Shown here: in pieces, positions 53,201 to 61,284 of the stretch
How positions within the stretch are numbered: position 1 is the stretch's first letter
Layout: the number at the start of each line of letters is the position of its first letter
Assembly: GCA_030141605.1 (NCBI GenBank)
Contig: JAQGDQ010000633.1
Location: 1-64,000, forward strand
DNA: 64,000 nt
Reading direction: 5' to 3'
DNA from: Tubiluchus corallicola
Taxonomy: Eukaryota > Priapulida > Priapulimorpha > Priapulimorphida > Tubiluchidae
Program-made: the position numbers and the translations under genes
The notes under the pieces: generated by a model
Databases searched by the model: none
Told to the model about the DNA's origin: nothing
Seen by the model: only the letters and a program-made list of their open reading frames with translations

Positions 53201-55539
53201 TTTTAATGTAATTTATTGTTCAGCGTGCTGAGATTTTAAATGATTTAAAGAGCTATATAAATAAATTTTACATTACATTACATTGTTATAAACACTGCCT
53301 AGTGTCGGCTCGGTGTCCAGCTTACATTGTTATAAACACTGCCTAGTGTCGGCTCGATGCCCTGCTTACGTTGTTATAAACACTGTCTAGTGTCGGCTCG
53401 GTGCCCAGCTTACGTTGTTATAAACACTACCTAGTGTCGGCTCGATGCCCAGCTTACATTGTTATAAACACTGTCTAGTGTCTGCTCGATGCCCAGCTTA
53501 CGTTGTTATAAACACTACCTAGTGTCGGCTCGATGCCCAGCTTACGTTGTTATAAACACTGTCTAGTGTCGGCTCGATGCCCTGCTTACGTTGTTATAAA
53601 CACTACCTAGTGTCGGCTCGATGCCCTGCTTACATTGTTATAAACACTACCTAGTGTCGGCTCGATGCCCTGCTTACGTTGTTATAAACACTGTCTAGTG
53701 TCGGCTCGATGCCCAGCTTACATTGTTATAAACACTGCCTAGTGTCGGCTTGATGCCCAGCTTACATTGTTATAAACACTGCCTAGTGTCGGCTCGATGC
53801 CCTGCTTACATTGTTATAAACACTACCTAGTGTCAGCTCGATGCCCTGCTTACGTTGTTATAAACACTACCTAGTGTCGGCTCGATGCCCTGCTTACATT
53901 GTTATAAACACTGCCTAGTGTCGGCTTGATGCCCAGCTTACGTTGTTATAAACACTGCCTAGTGTCGGCTCGATGCCCAGCTTACATTGTTATAAACACT
54001 GTCTAGTGTCTGCTCGATGCCCAGCTTACGTTGTTATAAACACTACCTAGTGTCGGCTCGATGCCCAGCTTACGTTGTATAAACACTGTCTAGTGTCGGC
54101 TCGATGCCCTGCTTACGTTGTTATAAACACTACCTAGTGTCGACTCGATGCCCAGCTTACGTTGTTATAAACACTGCCTAGTGTCGGCTCGATGCCCAGC
54201 TTACGTTGTTATAAACACTGCCTAGTGTCGGCTCGATGCCCAGCTTACATTGTTATAAACACTGCCTAGTGTCGGCTCGATGCCCAGCTTACATTGTTAT
54301 AAACACTGCCTAGTGTCGGCTCGATGCCCAGCTTACATTGTTATAAACACTGCCTAGTGTCGGCTTGATGCCCTGCTTACATTGTTATAAACACTGCCTA
54401 GTGTCGGTTCGATGCTCTACTTTTTGCTTAAAGATTGTAGTCCACTCTTCCATCTAATTTGTCCCTATTTCTGCATTTCTTACAATTTATAATATAGATA
54501 CAAATGTACACAATAATCTATACAATCAGTGATAGAAAATGGGATATCTATTAGCAAAATTTCAGACAAAATGTTTAATTATATAGTGCAACCATGAATT
54601 TCAATTGTCGTTGTTTAGTCATTCATCAAGCAACTAACTATGTACATATAAGAGAGGTGTATAATGTAACAAACAAACACAACAACTGCGCCATCTGTGT
54701 AACAAGATATAAAATGTGTAATAACGTTCAAATAAAATTACAAAATTTCAAATAAAATAAATAAGCAATGTGAAAAAAAACGAGTATGGATGATACTAGA
54801 TACAAGAGAGAGAACTGTTGAGAGAACACGCGAGATAGAATACACGAGATGGAAAACGCGAGATAGAAAACGTGAGATAGAACATGCGAGATAAAAAACA
54901 CGAGATAGAACACGCGAGATGGAAAACGCGAGATAGAAAACGTGAGATAGAACATGCGAGATAGAACATGCGAGATAGAAAACACGAGATAGAACACGCG
55001 AGATGGAAAACGCGAGATAGAAAACGTGAGATAGAACATGCGAGATAGAAAACACGAGATAGAACACGCGAGATAGAAAACACGATATAGAACATGCAAG
55101 ATAGAAAACGTGAGCTACAACACGCGAGATAGAAAACGCGAGATACAACACGCAAGATAGAAAACGTGAGATAGAAAACGCAAGATAGAAAGTGCGAGAT
55201 AGAAAACGCGAGATAGAAAATGTGAGATACAACACGCGAGATAGAAACGCGCGATAGAAAATGCGAGATAAAGCGATTGACAGATGCTTAACGAGGGAGA
55301 GCAAACTAACGACAAAAAGTCTTTACAAAGGCTTCACCCTGTGAATCTACCGTAATCGACATGGAAAAATTAAAACAAACAAAGAAAAAGAACTTTTGTA
55401 CTTTTCGTCTCTTGCAGTTCTGATGACGTCCTGCTTGCGAGTCGGTACTCCCCGTGCTGGAATCTGATTCTCCACCTCCTTCCATCACACGATCCTCTGC
55501 TGCCTTGTCCATCACACGATCCTCTGCTGCTTTGTCCAT
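20211..55539 (-). CDS. NFAT5: NFAT5-type Rel/NFAT transcription factor, complete gene of 13 coding exons
   Basis: Joined exons (minus strand): 55539-55402, 52710-52519, 48350-48082, 45703-45547, 39117-38927, 35373-35192, 32654-32520, 31831-31776, 31342-31210, 27392-27333, 25770-23881, 21890-21219, 20233-20211. All junctions are GT-AG, all phases agree, and the sum is 4098 nt (1365 aa plus stop), close to vertebrate NFAT5 (about 1450-1530 aa). The Rel DNA-binding half is at about residues 205-380 and the IPT dimerisation half at about 380-484; a Gln-rich activation region follows. The recognition loop reads [11 protein letters not shown]; Leu where the calcineurin-regulated NFATs have Glu marks the NFAT5 type. 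Known role of the family: DNA binding as an encircling dimer, tonicity and stress responses. No calcineurin-docking motif was recognised. Gene identity is very sure; exons 1 and 13 are less sure. Confidence 0.93.
20542..21175. mobile_element. piggyBac-like repeat copy in NFAT5 intron 12
   Basis: Starts TTAACTCCTTCAGGACC and matches 42524 and 44803. Its far end matches, inverted, the element around 13300 and 43360. Confidence 0.65.
21219..21890 (-). CDS. NFAT5: NFAT5 exon 12: Gln/Thr/Val-rich activation domain (residues 1135-1358)
   Basis: Acceptor TTTCTTGTAG, donor ACAG/GTTAGT, phase 1 on both sides. Low-complexity sequence rich in Gln, Thr, Val, Pro and Asn without a known fold; it continues the transactivation region. 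The 31-bp array starts about 20 bp upstream of its acceptor in the preceding intron. Confidence 0.88.
21913..22285. repeat. 31-bp tandem array, 12 copies, NFAT5 intron 11
   Basis: Unit ACACCAATCACAAAGTAACA plus GTTGGCAGAAT. It ends about 10 bp from the Tigger-like element at 22296. Confidence 0.95.
22296..23358. mobile_element. Tigger/pogo-like element, 1063 bp, no transposase
   Basis: Ends CAGTAAGACCTCACTTAACG and a near reverse complement ending ACGCGAGAACTTACTG, flanked by TA (22294-22295, 23359-23360). Confidence 0.85.
23881..25770 (-). CDS. NFAT5: NFAT5 exon 11: large Gln-rich activation-domain exon (residues 505-1134)
   Basis: A 1890-bp exon open throughout. In order: a short Leu-rich and Lys-rich start; a candidate coiled coil ([16 protein letters not shown]) at about residues 555-575; a long Gln/Val/Pro/Ser-rich stretch; a run of about 17 Gln (24559-24615); twelve tandem copies of a 13-residue unit, [15 protein letters not shown] (24019-24489); then a Thr/Ser-rich end. 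Vertebrate NFAT5 also has one very large Gln-rich exon here. Base composition is more GC-rich than the surrounding introns, as expected for coding DNA. Confidence 0.93.
24019..24489 (-). repeat. 39-bp coding tandem repeat in NFAT5 exon 11
   Basis: Twelve in-frame copies of a 13-residue unit ([12 protein letters not shown] type). Variation is confined to Thr/Ala and Gly/Ala positions. The opposite strand is also open, which is a by-product of the repeat. Confidence 0.97.
25840..26290 (-). mobile_element. LINE 3' end (reverse-transcriptase tail fragment)
   Basis: The minus frame reads [19 protein letters not shown] and SIVSFNTRL-like sequence, the typical C-terminal tail after the RT domain of non-LTR elements. 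The AT-rich 3' side faces 25840. Confidence 0.75.
26494..27035. mobile_element. Tigger-like repeat, related to 50231-50887
   Basis: Shares AATAAACTACGTATAACT, CAAGAAGTCCTACATGAAAG and TGCTAAGATTTCTTGTATTA with the complete copy at 50231. The right end has diverged. Confidence 0.75.
27333..27392 (-). CDS. NFAT5: NFAT5 exon 10: linker after the IPT domain (residues 485-504)
   Basis: A 60-bp exon encoding [20 protein letters not shown]. Acceptor TTCGTTTTAG, donor CAAA/GTAAGA, phase 1 on both sides. No family motif; accepted because both splice sites are good and the phase joins exons 9 and 11 in one open frame. Confidence 0.8.
28131..31170. repeat. 54-bp tandem array, about 56 copies, NFAT5 intron 9
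   Basis: Each unit contains AGTACTAAT, CTCTAGAG and CTTAGTAAACAAATCGTGTA. The unit is a multiple of three, so long frames are open on both strands; they are not genes. The copies near 30340-30720 carry small deletions. A degenerate unit extends to the exon 9 donor at 31209. Confidence 0.97.
31210..31342 (-). CDS. NFAT5: NFAT5 exon 9: end of the IPT domain (residues 441-484)
   Basis: Encodes [31 protein letters not shown] and MFLPA, matching the vertebrate HLIVKVPPYHD and SHDVQPFTYTP strands. Acceptor CACATTTCAG, donor CATG/GTAAAT in phase 1. The 54-bp array of the next intron begins next to this donor. Confidence 0.95.
31410..31752. mobile_element. Interspersed repeat with inverted ends, copy 3 (compact)
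   Basis: Ends AAGGCCTTTTCACAGTTCC and GGAAACTGTGAAAAGGCTTA make this the best view of the family's terminal inverted repeats. It fills most of NFAT5 intron 8 and stops about 18 bp past the exon 8 donor. Confidence 0.82.
31776..31831 (-). CDS. NFAT5: NFAT5 exon 8: IPT domain, small exon (residues 422-440)
   Basis: A 56-bp exon encoding [19 protein letters not shown], aligning with vertebrate ENSWKSEAEIDMELFHQ. Acceptor TTTTTTTTGTTCAG, donor CAA/GTAAGT. Incoming phase 1 and outgoing phase 0 agree with both neighbours. Confidence 0.93.
31863..32420. repeat. 26-bp tandem array, about 21 copies, NFAT5 intron 7
   Basis: Unit GAAGCTAAAACTGACCAAGT plus CTACTT. Nearly identical copies. Confidence 0.96.
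32520..32654 (-). CDS. NFAT5: NFAT5 exon 7: start of the IPT domain (residues 377-421)
   Basis: Encodes QPPGQPEI and [15 protein letters not shown], the invariant start of the IPT/TIG fold of NFAT5 (vertebrate [13 protein letters not shown]). Acceptor TTTATTTCAG, donor AAAG/GTGAGC, phase 1. The flanking introns hold two unrelated 26-bp arrays. Confidence 0.96.
32990..33825. repeat. 26-bp tandem array, about 32 copies, NFAT5 intron 6
   Basis: Unit GAGTTCAATTTTGAATATCT plus GAAACA. Variants GTG for CTG and GGA for AGA are clustered, as expected for stepwise expansion. Confidence 0.96.
33955..35203 (-). repeat. 29-bp array repeating the NFAT5 exon 6 donor, about 43 copies
   Basis: On the gene strand each unit reads CCTATACTCTGCA, then GTAAGTGTTGATTTAT. 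The first 13 bases equal the end of exon 6 and the rest its donor and first intron bases, so nearly every copy has a consensus GTAAGT. The assembly gap lies inside it, so the true length is unknown. Confidence 0.96.
34122..34162. other. Assembly gap (41 N)
   Basis: Run of N within the 29-bp array. Confidence 1.
35192..35373 (-). CDS. NFAT5: NFAT5 exon 6: end of the Rel DNA-binding domain (residues 316-377)
   Basis: Encodes [14 protein letters not shown], a Lys/Arg-rich stretch, LVLRVTIPR and STAPILC, matching the vertebrate [14 protein letters not shown]...SSPILCT block. The donor is CTGTA/GTAAGTG in phase 1; together with exon 7 it restores [12 protein letters not shown], matching vertebrate ILCTQPAGVPEI. 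The last 13 exon bases and the donor are the founding unit of a 29-bp array of about 43 copies in the next intron. Confidence 0.97.
35469..35726. repeat. 86-bp tandem repeat, 3 copies, NFAT5 intron 5
   Basis: Landmarks GTTCAGCAGTACTGGACCTG and CTGCCACAATGTTTCTAAGT recur at an 86-bp period. Confidence 0.93.
35876..37445. repeat. 45-bp tandem array, about 35 copies, NFAT5 intron 5
   Basis: The unit contains CAGTCCATTGTTTCGCGAGC, TGACCGCTAG and TTCATACTACAGA. Variant units (AACGCTAGTGCACAC) alternate in patches. The array runs into a Tigger-like end (CGTCACTTTGTTTAC...TTTGTCCGGCAAGCC...ATACCAGTATA, to about 37570), so it seems to have grown inside that element. Confidence 0.95.
37640..38525. 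repeat. 99-bp tandem array with a 388-bp higher-order period
   Basis: About nine units with landmarks GGAAAAAAGCATCGTACTGA, TCAGTATCATTTTTAT and AAAGGATTTATCGTATCCTG. One unit in four lacks 8 bp (91 bp), so blocks of 99+99+99+91 repeat at 388 bp. Confidence 0.93.
38927..39117 (-). CDS. NFAT5: NFAT5 exon 5: Rel domain, central part (residues 253-316)
   Basis: Encodes [13 protein letters not shown], then [16 protein letters not shown] and IEGTNVIEM, aligning residue for residue with vertebrate NFAT5 (LEGHNEPVVLQVF, KPHGFYQACRVTGRN). The alignment fixes the acceptor as TTTGTTTGTATAG directly before TTAACAGG; the next AG downstream would shift the frame. That acceptor is the last copy of a 20-bp tandem array. 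Donor CCAT/GTAAGT, phase 2. Confidence 0.96.
39118..39735 (-). repeat. 20-bp array repeating the NFAT5 exon 5 acceptor, about 31 copies
   Basis: On the gene strand each unit reads ATGATTATTTGTTTGTATAG; the last copy is the acceptor of exon 5. Each unit thus brings a T-rich tract and an AG. Confidence 0.93.
39749..42527. mobile_element. 2.8-kb element with TTAAGAACGCG ends
   Basis: Ends TTAAGAACGCGAGAGCACCA and the near reverse complement TGGTCTTCTCGCGGACGCG..TTCTTAA. TTAA at both termini suggests a piggyBac-like element. No transposase frame. It contains a 39-bp two-copy repeat at 42051-42128. Its right TTAA is also the start of the next repeat. Confidence 0.65.
42524..43920. mobile_element. 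Old repeat copies, piggyBac-like and related
   Basis: 42524-42760 matches the left part of 44803-45537; 43360-43760 matches the two halves at 13300-13490 and 14464-14720. No coding content. Confidence 0.65.
43921..44802. other. No gene recognised
   Basis: Low-complexity and AT-rich, with two GGGCCCCTT stretches near 44336 and 44405 and a repeated GTGTAAAC motif at 44224-44280. Confidence 0.4.
44803..45537. mobile_element. piggyBac-like MITE, 735 bp, beside the NFAT5 exon 4 donor
   Basis: TTAA at both ends (44803-44806, 45534-45537) and inverted ends CTCCTTCAGGACTG / CGGTTCTGAAGGGG. TTAA duplication is the hallmark of piggyBac. The insertion ends nine bases from the splice donor at 45546. 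Confidence 0.8.
45547..45703 (-). CDS. NFAT5: NFAT5 exon 4: Rel domain, DNA-recognition loop (residues 200-252)
   Basis: Encodes the first part of the Rel DNA-binding domain: [19 protein letters not shown], then [11 protein letters not shown] and HPTVK. Arg-x-Arg-Tyr and the following Glu are the base-contacting loop of Rel/NFAT proteins; the Leu after Tyr is the NFAT5 hallmark. Acceptor TTTTTCAG, donor AAG/GTAAAG, phase 0. A piggyBac-like MITE ends only nine bases into the following intron. Confidence 0.97.
46310..46745. repeat. Diverged repeat, matched at 56270-57200
   Basis: Shared landmarks: ATTGTTAAGTTTAACAG, CTCACAGCTCGTGTGTTCAG, GGTGTAATAAATGA and TTTCTTCACTGC. The type is unknown. 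Confidence 0.7.
47478..47976. mobile_element. hAT MITE, 499 bp
   Basis: Starts CAGGGGTGTGCAAATTGCGG, ends TTTGCACACCCTTG; target duplication GGTTAAAT / GGTTAAAC (7 of 8). It sits inside an older repeat rich in GGTTAACCGTT. Same family as 62081-62483. Confidence 0.92.
48082..48350 (-). CDS. NFAT5: NFAT5 exon 3 (residues 111-200), pre-Rel region with candidate NLS
   Basis: Acceptor ACCACAG after a T-rich tract; donor ACAG/GTGTGA in phase 2. It contains [13 protein letters not shown], which resembles the vertebrate motif around SMWMEDSPSNFSNMS, followed by a basic cluster ([11 protein letters not shown]) at the position of the vertebrate NFAT5 nuclear-localisation signal. The phase-2 end supplies two bases of the Arg codon completed by exon 4. 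Confidence 0.88.
49380..49735. repeat. 72-bp tandem array, 5 copies, NFAT5 intron 2
   Basis: Unit landmarks AATAAACCCAACATGCTGAG, TGACTTGTTCTTTCCTTTAG and CACACCACAAACAG. The same motif occurs singly at 28075-28115 and 48910-48960, so it derives from an interspersed repeat. Confidence 0.93.
50231..50887. mobile_element. Tigger/pogo-like MITE, 657 bp
   Basis: Ends TAGTAAACTACGTATAACTT and GAGTTATACGCTGCTTACTG, flanked by TA. Related to 26494-27035. Confidence 0.82.
51037..52477. mobile_element. Tigger-like element, 1441 bp, with an internal 85-bp array
   Basis: Ends CAGTAGCAACCATTATATAG and TAAGCAGCACCTACTG, flanked by TA. The interior holds the array at 51190-51965. Confidence 0.8.
51190..51965. 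repeat. 85-bp tandem array, about 9 copies
   Basis: Unit landmarks GGTTTGCTTTGAATCTGTCA, CTGCAGTTAACCTCGTTGTT and TTAATCACTTGACCAGC. Confidence 0.95.
52519..52710 (-). CDS. NFAT5: NFAT5 exon 2 (residues 47-110)
   Basis: Acceptor TTCCTAACAG and donor AAG/GTTTGA, phase 0 on both sides. It encodes a PKQRVMFRP segment and then an acidic stretch rich in Asp, Ser and Glu. It corresponds loosely to the vertebrate NFAT5 N-terminal segment that begins TPKRHTVLYISPPPEDLLD. The acidic character fits an N-terminal activation or export region, which is inference. Confidence 0.75.
53010..53280 (+). mobile_element. LINE 3' end with (ACATT)n tail
   Basis: The frame [16 protein letters not shown] is the conserved region after the RT domain of non-LTR elements; the copy ends in repeated ACATT. 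The 44-bp array starts exactly at this tail. Confidence 0.8.
53281..54415. repeat. 44-bp tandem array, about 26 copies, NFAT5 intron 1
   Basis: Unit ACATTGTTATAAACACTGCC, TAGTGTCGGCTCGATGCCCA, GCTT. Confidence 0.96.
54790..55275. repeat. 14-bp tandem array, about 34 copies, NFAT5 intron 1
   Basis: Unit GAGATAGAAAACGC with ACA and TG variants. The 14-bp period opens all three minus frames ([14 protein letters not shown] type); none is a gene. Confidence 0.94.
55402..55539 (-). CDS. NFAT5: NFAT5 exon 1 (start exon, residues 1-46)
   Basis: ATG at 55539 follows an in-frame TAA, so the start is bounded upstream. The exon begins with a tandem duplication of a nine-residue block (MDKAAEDRV twice), then an acidic Ser/Gly stretch and a basic end (KRRK). 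The donor GTACAA is weak but gives phase 0, which fits exon 2. I see no sequence match to known NFAT5 N-termini, so the assignment rests on phase, position and an open frame. The gene could instead start in an exon outside those recognised. Confidence 0.5.
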
Positions 55540-55720
55540 ATATCCTTGTCTGCTTGATTAGTGCGCAAGACAATGTACGTCGTATAACTTTTGCCATTCA
55601 ATACGCGGCTCACTAATAAAAATAGAAAGTTCTGCCTTAAATAATAACGATAAATTAATTTTTATCTTTATGTAATTTTGCAAAACTCACTAACACTACC
55701 TAGTAAATAGAAATGTACCT
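55540..55720 (-). promoter_or_regulatory. Candidate NFAT5 promoter and 5'UTR
   Basis: The sequence upstream of the inferred start. No TATA box or other firm element recognised. Confidence 0.3.
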
Positions 55721-55721
55721 C

Positions 55722-55945
55722 TCAACTTGACTTCGCAGGATTAACTTTCACTGTGCACTAATTTAATTGCATAATTCAAAACATGAACACTTTGCCACAA
55801 AATTAAGTTAGTAAAACTTCAGAAAACAGAAACATGAAACATCTGTTGAAACATTGCCAAGTGATAAGTAACAAAGTTGAATGCGCACTTAGTTTCTTAC
55901 ATTGCTTCACTTCGAGTAGCTTGCCACCAGATATATTACCACTTT
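55722..55945. repeat. Duplicated segment, copy 1
   Basis: About 225 bp nearly identical and in the same orientation to 58555-58785 (landmark AAATGTACCTCTCAACTTGA). Probably an interspersed repeat. Confidence 0.9.
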
Positions 55946-58554
55946 GACATGTTTACAAAAATCTTATAACTCTGTAAACAAAATCAACCGTTGACTTTAC
56001 GTCCCAACCGCTTCTGAAATTACGTCTCACAATTTCACCAAATTTTAAGCTTTAAATTTCCATGTTATGAAATCTTTTGTGCAAAAGCTTAAAATTACAC
56101 TTATTAGCACAAGCTCACCGCTTCTTTTCAACTCACTTTTTTACTTTAATTTGAACTTAATGAATTCAAGATCATGTCTGCTAAGAATCTAAATGTTTTC
56201 TTCCTGTTTATATTCTATCCCGAGAAAACTTCTTGTTTATAATGAATTCTTCTTTTCTGCAGTCACTCATAAATTGATTGTTAAGTTTAACAGCACAAAA
56301 ACGATAATATAGATAGAAGATATATCGAAAGGAGATATATAGCTCTTTAGAAAGAGGATAAACAGGGCTACACGATGATGAAGGCTATATTTTAGGGCAC
56401 ATCCACCAAAAGGAGTACAGACGAGTTAATTAGATGTTCTATTTTTGGCAATTTTCGCTTAGAAAACTGCTGACGCAAAGCCATTGTTCTGACGTCATCC
56501 ATTATACTCTGCTTATAACTTTAATTCAGCAAAACTGCAGCTGCTGTTGCTGCTGCTCGCTTTGCGTTGTAAATAAGGACTATGTACAATGTTCGCGTAT
56601 AATTGATTATAAGTGTGTTTATTCGCAAAATTTTTTGCGGGGCCTTTGCTAGTTATATTATTAATATAGATACGATAAGGATATATTAATTCTGCCTACG
56701 CTGTATTAACAGTATTCAATGCAGTACTACGTCAGCTGACTCATTGACAAGTCGTGTAATGAAGTAATAAAGGTCTGGCAGAAAATACCACATGATAAAC
56801 TTAGTCAAATACCTTGTGTAGAAAACCACTAACTTCCCTGACTCACAGCTCGTGTGTTCAGGCTTTTGAGGTGTAATAAATGACTTCTAACTTGCTTCTT
56901 CAGCCTCTAACACAGAATTTACGAATTGTATCTGAATTTAGTTGTACTAACGAAAATTCGATTTATAAATCTACTTGTGTTGCATAAGTATTTGTTTATT
57001 ATGCGGAATGAACTGATTAAATTTAAAAAAGCTTGACGTAATAGTGCAGTTAATTAAAATGCACCAGCGATTTGTGAATAGAAATTTATTAATGAATATA
57101 AATGATTACAGTTTCTTCACTGCCGCTGAATCTTAACAATTGGGTACCCGGTACCCGATGGGTATAAGAAATATGATACCTGAGTCTGATTTTTGTTACC
57201 CGTGGAAACACTAACTGGTAAGTTAAAGTTTAATGTTAATTTAGCCGCAGGGGTGTATCAAGACTTTACGACACACTAGGCTGATAGTTCTGTCCATCCA
57301 ATTTCTAATGTGAATTTATGGTTTTTTTTATGTAACGAGAAGATTAAATAATTACTTGTGGTGTATTAGCAACACTTACTTTCTATTAATTACAGGTCAC
57401 TATTAATTACATGTATTTGCATAACGCATATATTCAAGCAGGCTGCGCAACTGTTTGTCGTGTAATACCTTGCACCTGTTTGTTATGTGGCACTTATATA
57501 TAAGCTGTGCTCAGTAACTGCTTGTGGTGCGTTGTAAAATGCGCCCTTTACATGAATATGAAAGTATACATATCTTCCGAGAAAAATAAGAATTTTTTCT
57601 AATATGTGACGCCTCCTCAAACTTTGGTGCCTTAGGCTATAGTCTAGTTATTAGCTAATATGCCCCTGTTTAGCTGAAGTAATCTCATGTTATTCACATA
57701 CTGCATTATTTTCAGCATCCAGTTCATTTTGAAATTTTGTAACAGTATTTTACGTTTACTTTTAGGATACTAATTGTTATTTACATTGAGAAAGCTTTAT
57801 GTGGAGTCAAATGTCTGTTAAATAAACAGCAATGCTGAATCTCTTGCCTATCCATGTCCACCTTTTGTCCAGATCAGGGAAGCAAATCACACCTATTTTT
57901 TGATAATAAAAATTCACATGCTGTGACAAAAGTTATAATTTCTAAACATCCTCATGATCCCACTCCACCACCAACACAATGCATTAAATGGTACAAAATC
58001 GCAAAAGTTGCCTGAAGCATGTGTTATGAAATAACTGCTTCGGAAAGAAAAGAGAAAGCGAGAAAGAGTTAAGCTATTCTGAATAGAGAATTATAATAGA
58101 GAATTCCCGCTACAGTCAGAGAACGCTTTTTCGTAATAGCGGGAGCGCTGCTAACGTCATCCTAGAGCGCGTTTCAAAAGACAAACTGCTTGTAATCTTT
58201 TATGGTCAACGTCAACAATCTCTGCACAATTTCGGGCTACGTAACCCAAACACGTGTATCTACCTAGGTAACACCAGTCACCAACACGTTTACTTTAGTT
58301 CGTAATTGCGTGATTTGTCAGGTCACGTAATGTCTAAAGAATTTAATTCTTCCATAGACTCAAGGACAATAACGAAACTGGGAAGTTACTCTGAGGCGTG
58401 AAACTCAGCATTATGCGAGCGGAAGTGATATTGATTAGGACACCATTTCAGATTCAGAATTTGCCCGGTTTAACTGTAGTCGACTCACTATTGTTACAAC
58501 AGTCGCCTCGGACTGTTGCAGAAGTAAAGGGAGCGCATCTATATCAATCAGAAA
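55946..58554. other. No gene recognised; old repeats
   Basis: 56270-57200 is the diverged partner of 46310-46745. Short frames show no family motif. Confidence 0.45.
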
Positions 58555-58785
58555 TGGAAATGTACCTCTCAATTTGACTTCGCAGGATTAACTTTAACTG
58601 TGCACTAGTTTAATTGCATAATTCAAAACATGAACACTTTGCCACAAAATTAAGTTACTAAAACTTCAGAAAACAGAAACATGAAACATCTGTTGAAACA
58701 TTGCCAAGTGATAACTAACAAACTTGAGTGCGCACTTAGTTTCTTACATTGCTTCACTTTGAGTAGCTTGCCACCAGAGTAACAA
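58555..58785. repeat. Duplicated segment, copy 2
   Basis: Partner of 55722-55945; a handful of substitutions. Confidence 0.9.
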
Positions 58786-61270
58786 ATATAAAACAGATCA
58801 CTACGACTACGACATAGTCGTAGCAGGAAGCAGGAAGGGAAAATTACAAAGTGAAATAGAAGTAAACATTGACCGACAGTTACTGTTAGCACACTATAAT
58901 GAAAAGAGGGAAATTGGAAGACAAGTAAAAAGAAAATTTAACTGACTGTAAAATAATTATGATACATATCAGCAGTGTTGTATAATTATTTAGATAAACT
59001 CTAACATAAGTTTTCTAACACTACAGTAATATTATAGTTGGAACACTAACTATGCTATGAATTACAATATTGGGGAATATACGGGGCTGTTTAAAAGTTA
59101 GTTTGTTTAGTTTATTTGTTTTGGTCAATGATTTGCTTTTCTAACTCTTTCTTAAACCATGCTAGAGTTAGATATGAGTTCATGGTGCCCTGTTCCAAGC
59201 AATTAAGTGGCCCCTGGAATTTGACAAATAATCTGTCTGCATCTGTCCTGCAGAAAGGTAGATTATATTCATTATTATTTTCTTGTGTGGTATCTTCTGT
59301 CAGTTAGTGTGACGGGTTTTTGTAAGACTTGAAAAAGCTTTTTACTGATTTCATACATGTATATAGATAAGTTGAAGTTAATAAGTCCATTGAGTTGAAT
59401 AATTTTGCTGTTTACAAAGCATGTCGTTGGCACATTTTCCCAAGTGTTTATGGCATAATTGTACTCTTATGTATCTTCTTTGTAGTGATCTGTATTTGTT
59501 TAGCTTTGTTTTATAAGTTTTATAAACAACAAATTATTATTACAACATGGAACAATAAGAACAACAACGATTCACTATTTTATTTACCATCAATAATGGG
59601 GTATAGAAATACCCATATTGGTCCCAATCTCAACTCACTATTTAGATGTGAAAGCTCCAGATTATTTACATCATTCTAATTTTTAACAATGTAAGAGACT
59701 ATATAGATGTGATTTATCTTACTCAAGAAAGAAATACTTGATTGTATCCATAACTTATCCAGCTTATATTTATATTTAAATAAACTGTACGGATATGAGT
59801 TATTGCAGAATAGATTGTGTTTTATAGACCTGTCTAAGGGCACGTGCTTACATTATGCACACAATAATACATGTCCCTATATAAACTATATATCTTTATA
59901 GTTTTTTAGTAGCCTTATAATTATGTGGTACCATGTCAAATATCTTACAAAACTCTAGATATATTATATCTATGCACCAAAAAGCACCACCACCACCAAC
60001 CACCACCAACAACAACAACAACAACAGGTTAACAACATTCAGAACATAAATAAGCTTTGGGTGCTTTTTATGTTCAGTTTTAAGGTTACTGTGAATTCCT
60101 TAATTGCCAGTATTTTCTCTAAGTTTTTAACTTTTTAAAATAAGCAGGTCGAAATTGAATGGCATGGAAATTCACACTGACCCTTAATCCAGACGAATAG
60201 AGGCAGACAGTAGAGGCCAAGATTATTTTGGGATATAATTACATCTATGATGAATCTAAGAATATAATGTATTATTGAACTGCATTCAAAATACAATTTT
60301 GCGAGACGTCTGCAAGATGGGTTGGGGTACCTTGAATTCGAGTTTTCGAGTCTCTGATCTCACACCTCAAGGTTGCTGGCTAGAGAAGACGCCTTAGAGT
60401 CTTCTATAATTAATAATAATTATTACCTATTAACTTAACAATATTCTTATGTAATAAATTATTCTATACTATCAGTTGATGTTTATGTACCCCTAGCAAA
60501 GATTACGTTGTACCACAAATAAAAAACAAAGTAAAGCAGGCTGAAGCAGTCGGTACCCACTCGCTAAGGCAAAGTTGGCGTGCAAGTGGCGCCACTTTTC
60601 CCATGAAGTTCATTGATAAAGTATTTTTCGTATCATGAGACCGCTAGTATACTGCCACGGGTTTTGTTATTTTGCATTTTGCCTTGTTTTTTAAGTGAAC
60701 TTTTAAAGTTTTAATTTTAAACAAAAGACGAGGAAGATGCGTGCTATTTCTGTTTTAGCACAGCCGTTATGAGGTATTATATAACAATATATCTTAGTTG
60801 TAGTCAAAAGTATGTCATATTATATTTCTTCTGGCTGTCAGTTAACCATAAATGCTAAGGTGTGTTTTATTAGCAAATGATTACCATTTTTACAGGAAAT
60901 CGTATGTCTCTACCTTATGATTTTCAGAAACTTATCGCTTTTTAAATTTACTTTACATAGTTCCCAAGTTTCTGCATATTAAAGGTTTATATTTAGACCT
61001 TGCTGGCAAGCAAAATTCAATGAATCTTTGCCCTTAAACCTAAACTGTTTAGTGATAATTTTGTGAAATTTTGTGATATAAAACAAAATATGCAAATTTG
61101 CATCTTACTGTTTATTCACTAATGCAGTAATAGGCGTATTTTTTCAACGCCGACAGGTCATATATATTTCTTAGTGGAAGGGTATGGAAAATAAAATTTT
61201 TTTGTGTAAGATGCCATTTTGAATTTTGTTTTATTATGCAACATAAACTGTAAAGGTAAATAAAAACAAA
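58786..61270. other. No gene recognised
   Basis: AT-rich. A CAC/CAA microsatellite lies at 59985-60028. The open frames are short, have no known motif and no clear splice context. Confidence 0.45.
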
Positions 61271-61284
61271 CTTTGTTTTTATTA

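Noticed and set aside
54728-55315. Overlapping frames resembling hydrophobic repeats
   Set aside because: A 14-bp repeat read in three frames; no membrane protein is supported.
55722-58785. Possible duplicated gene around the repeated 225-bp segment
   Set aside because: No coding signature in either copy; it fits an interspersed repeat better.
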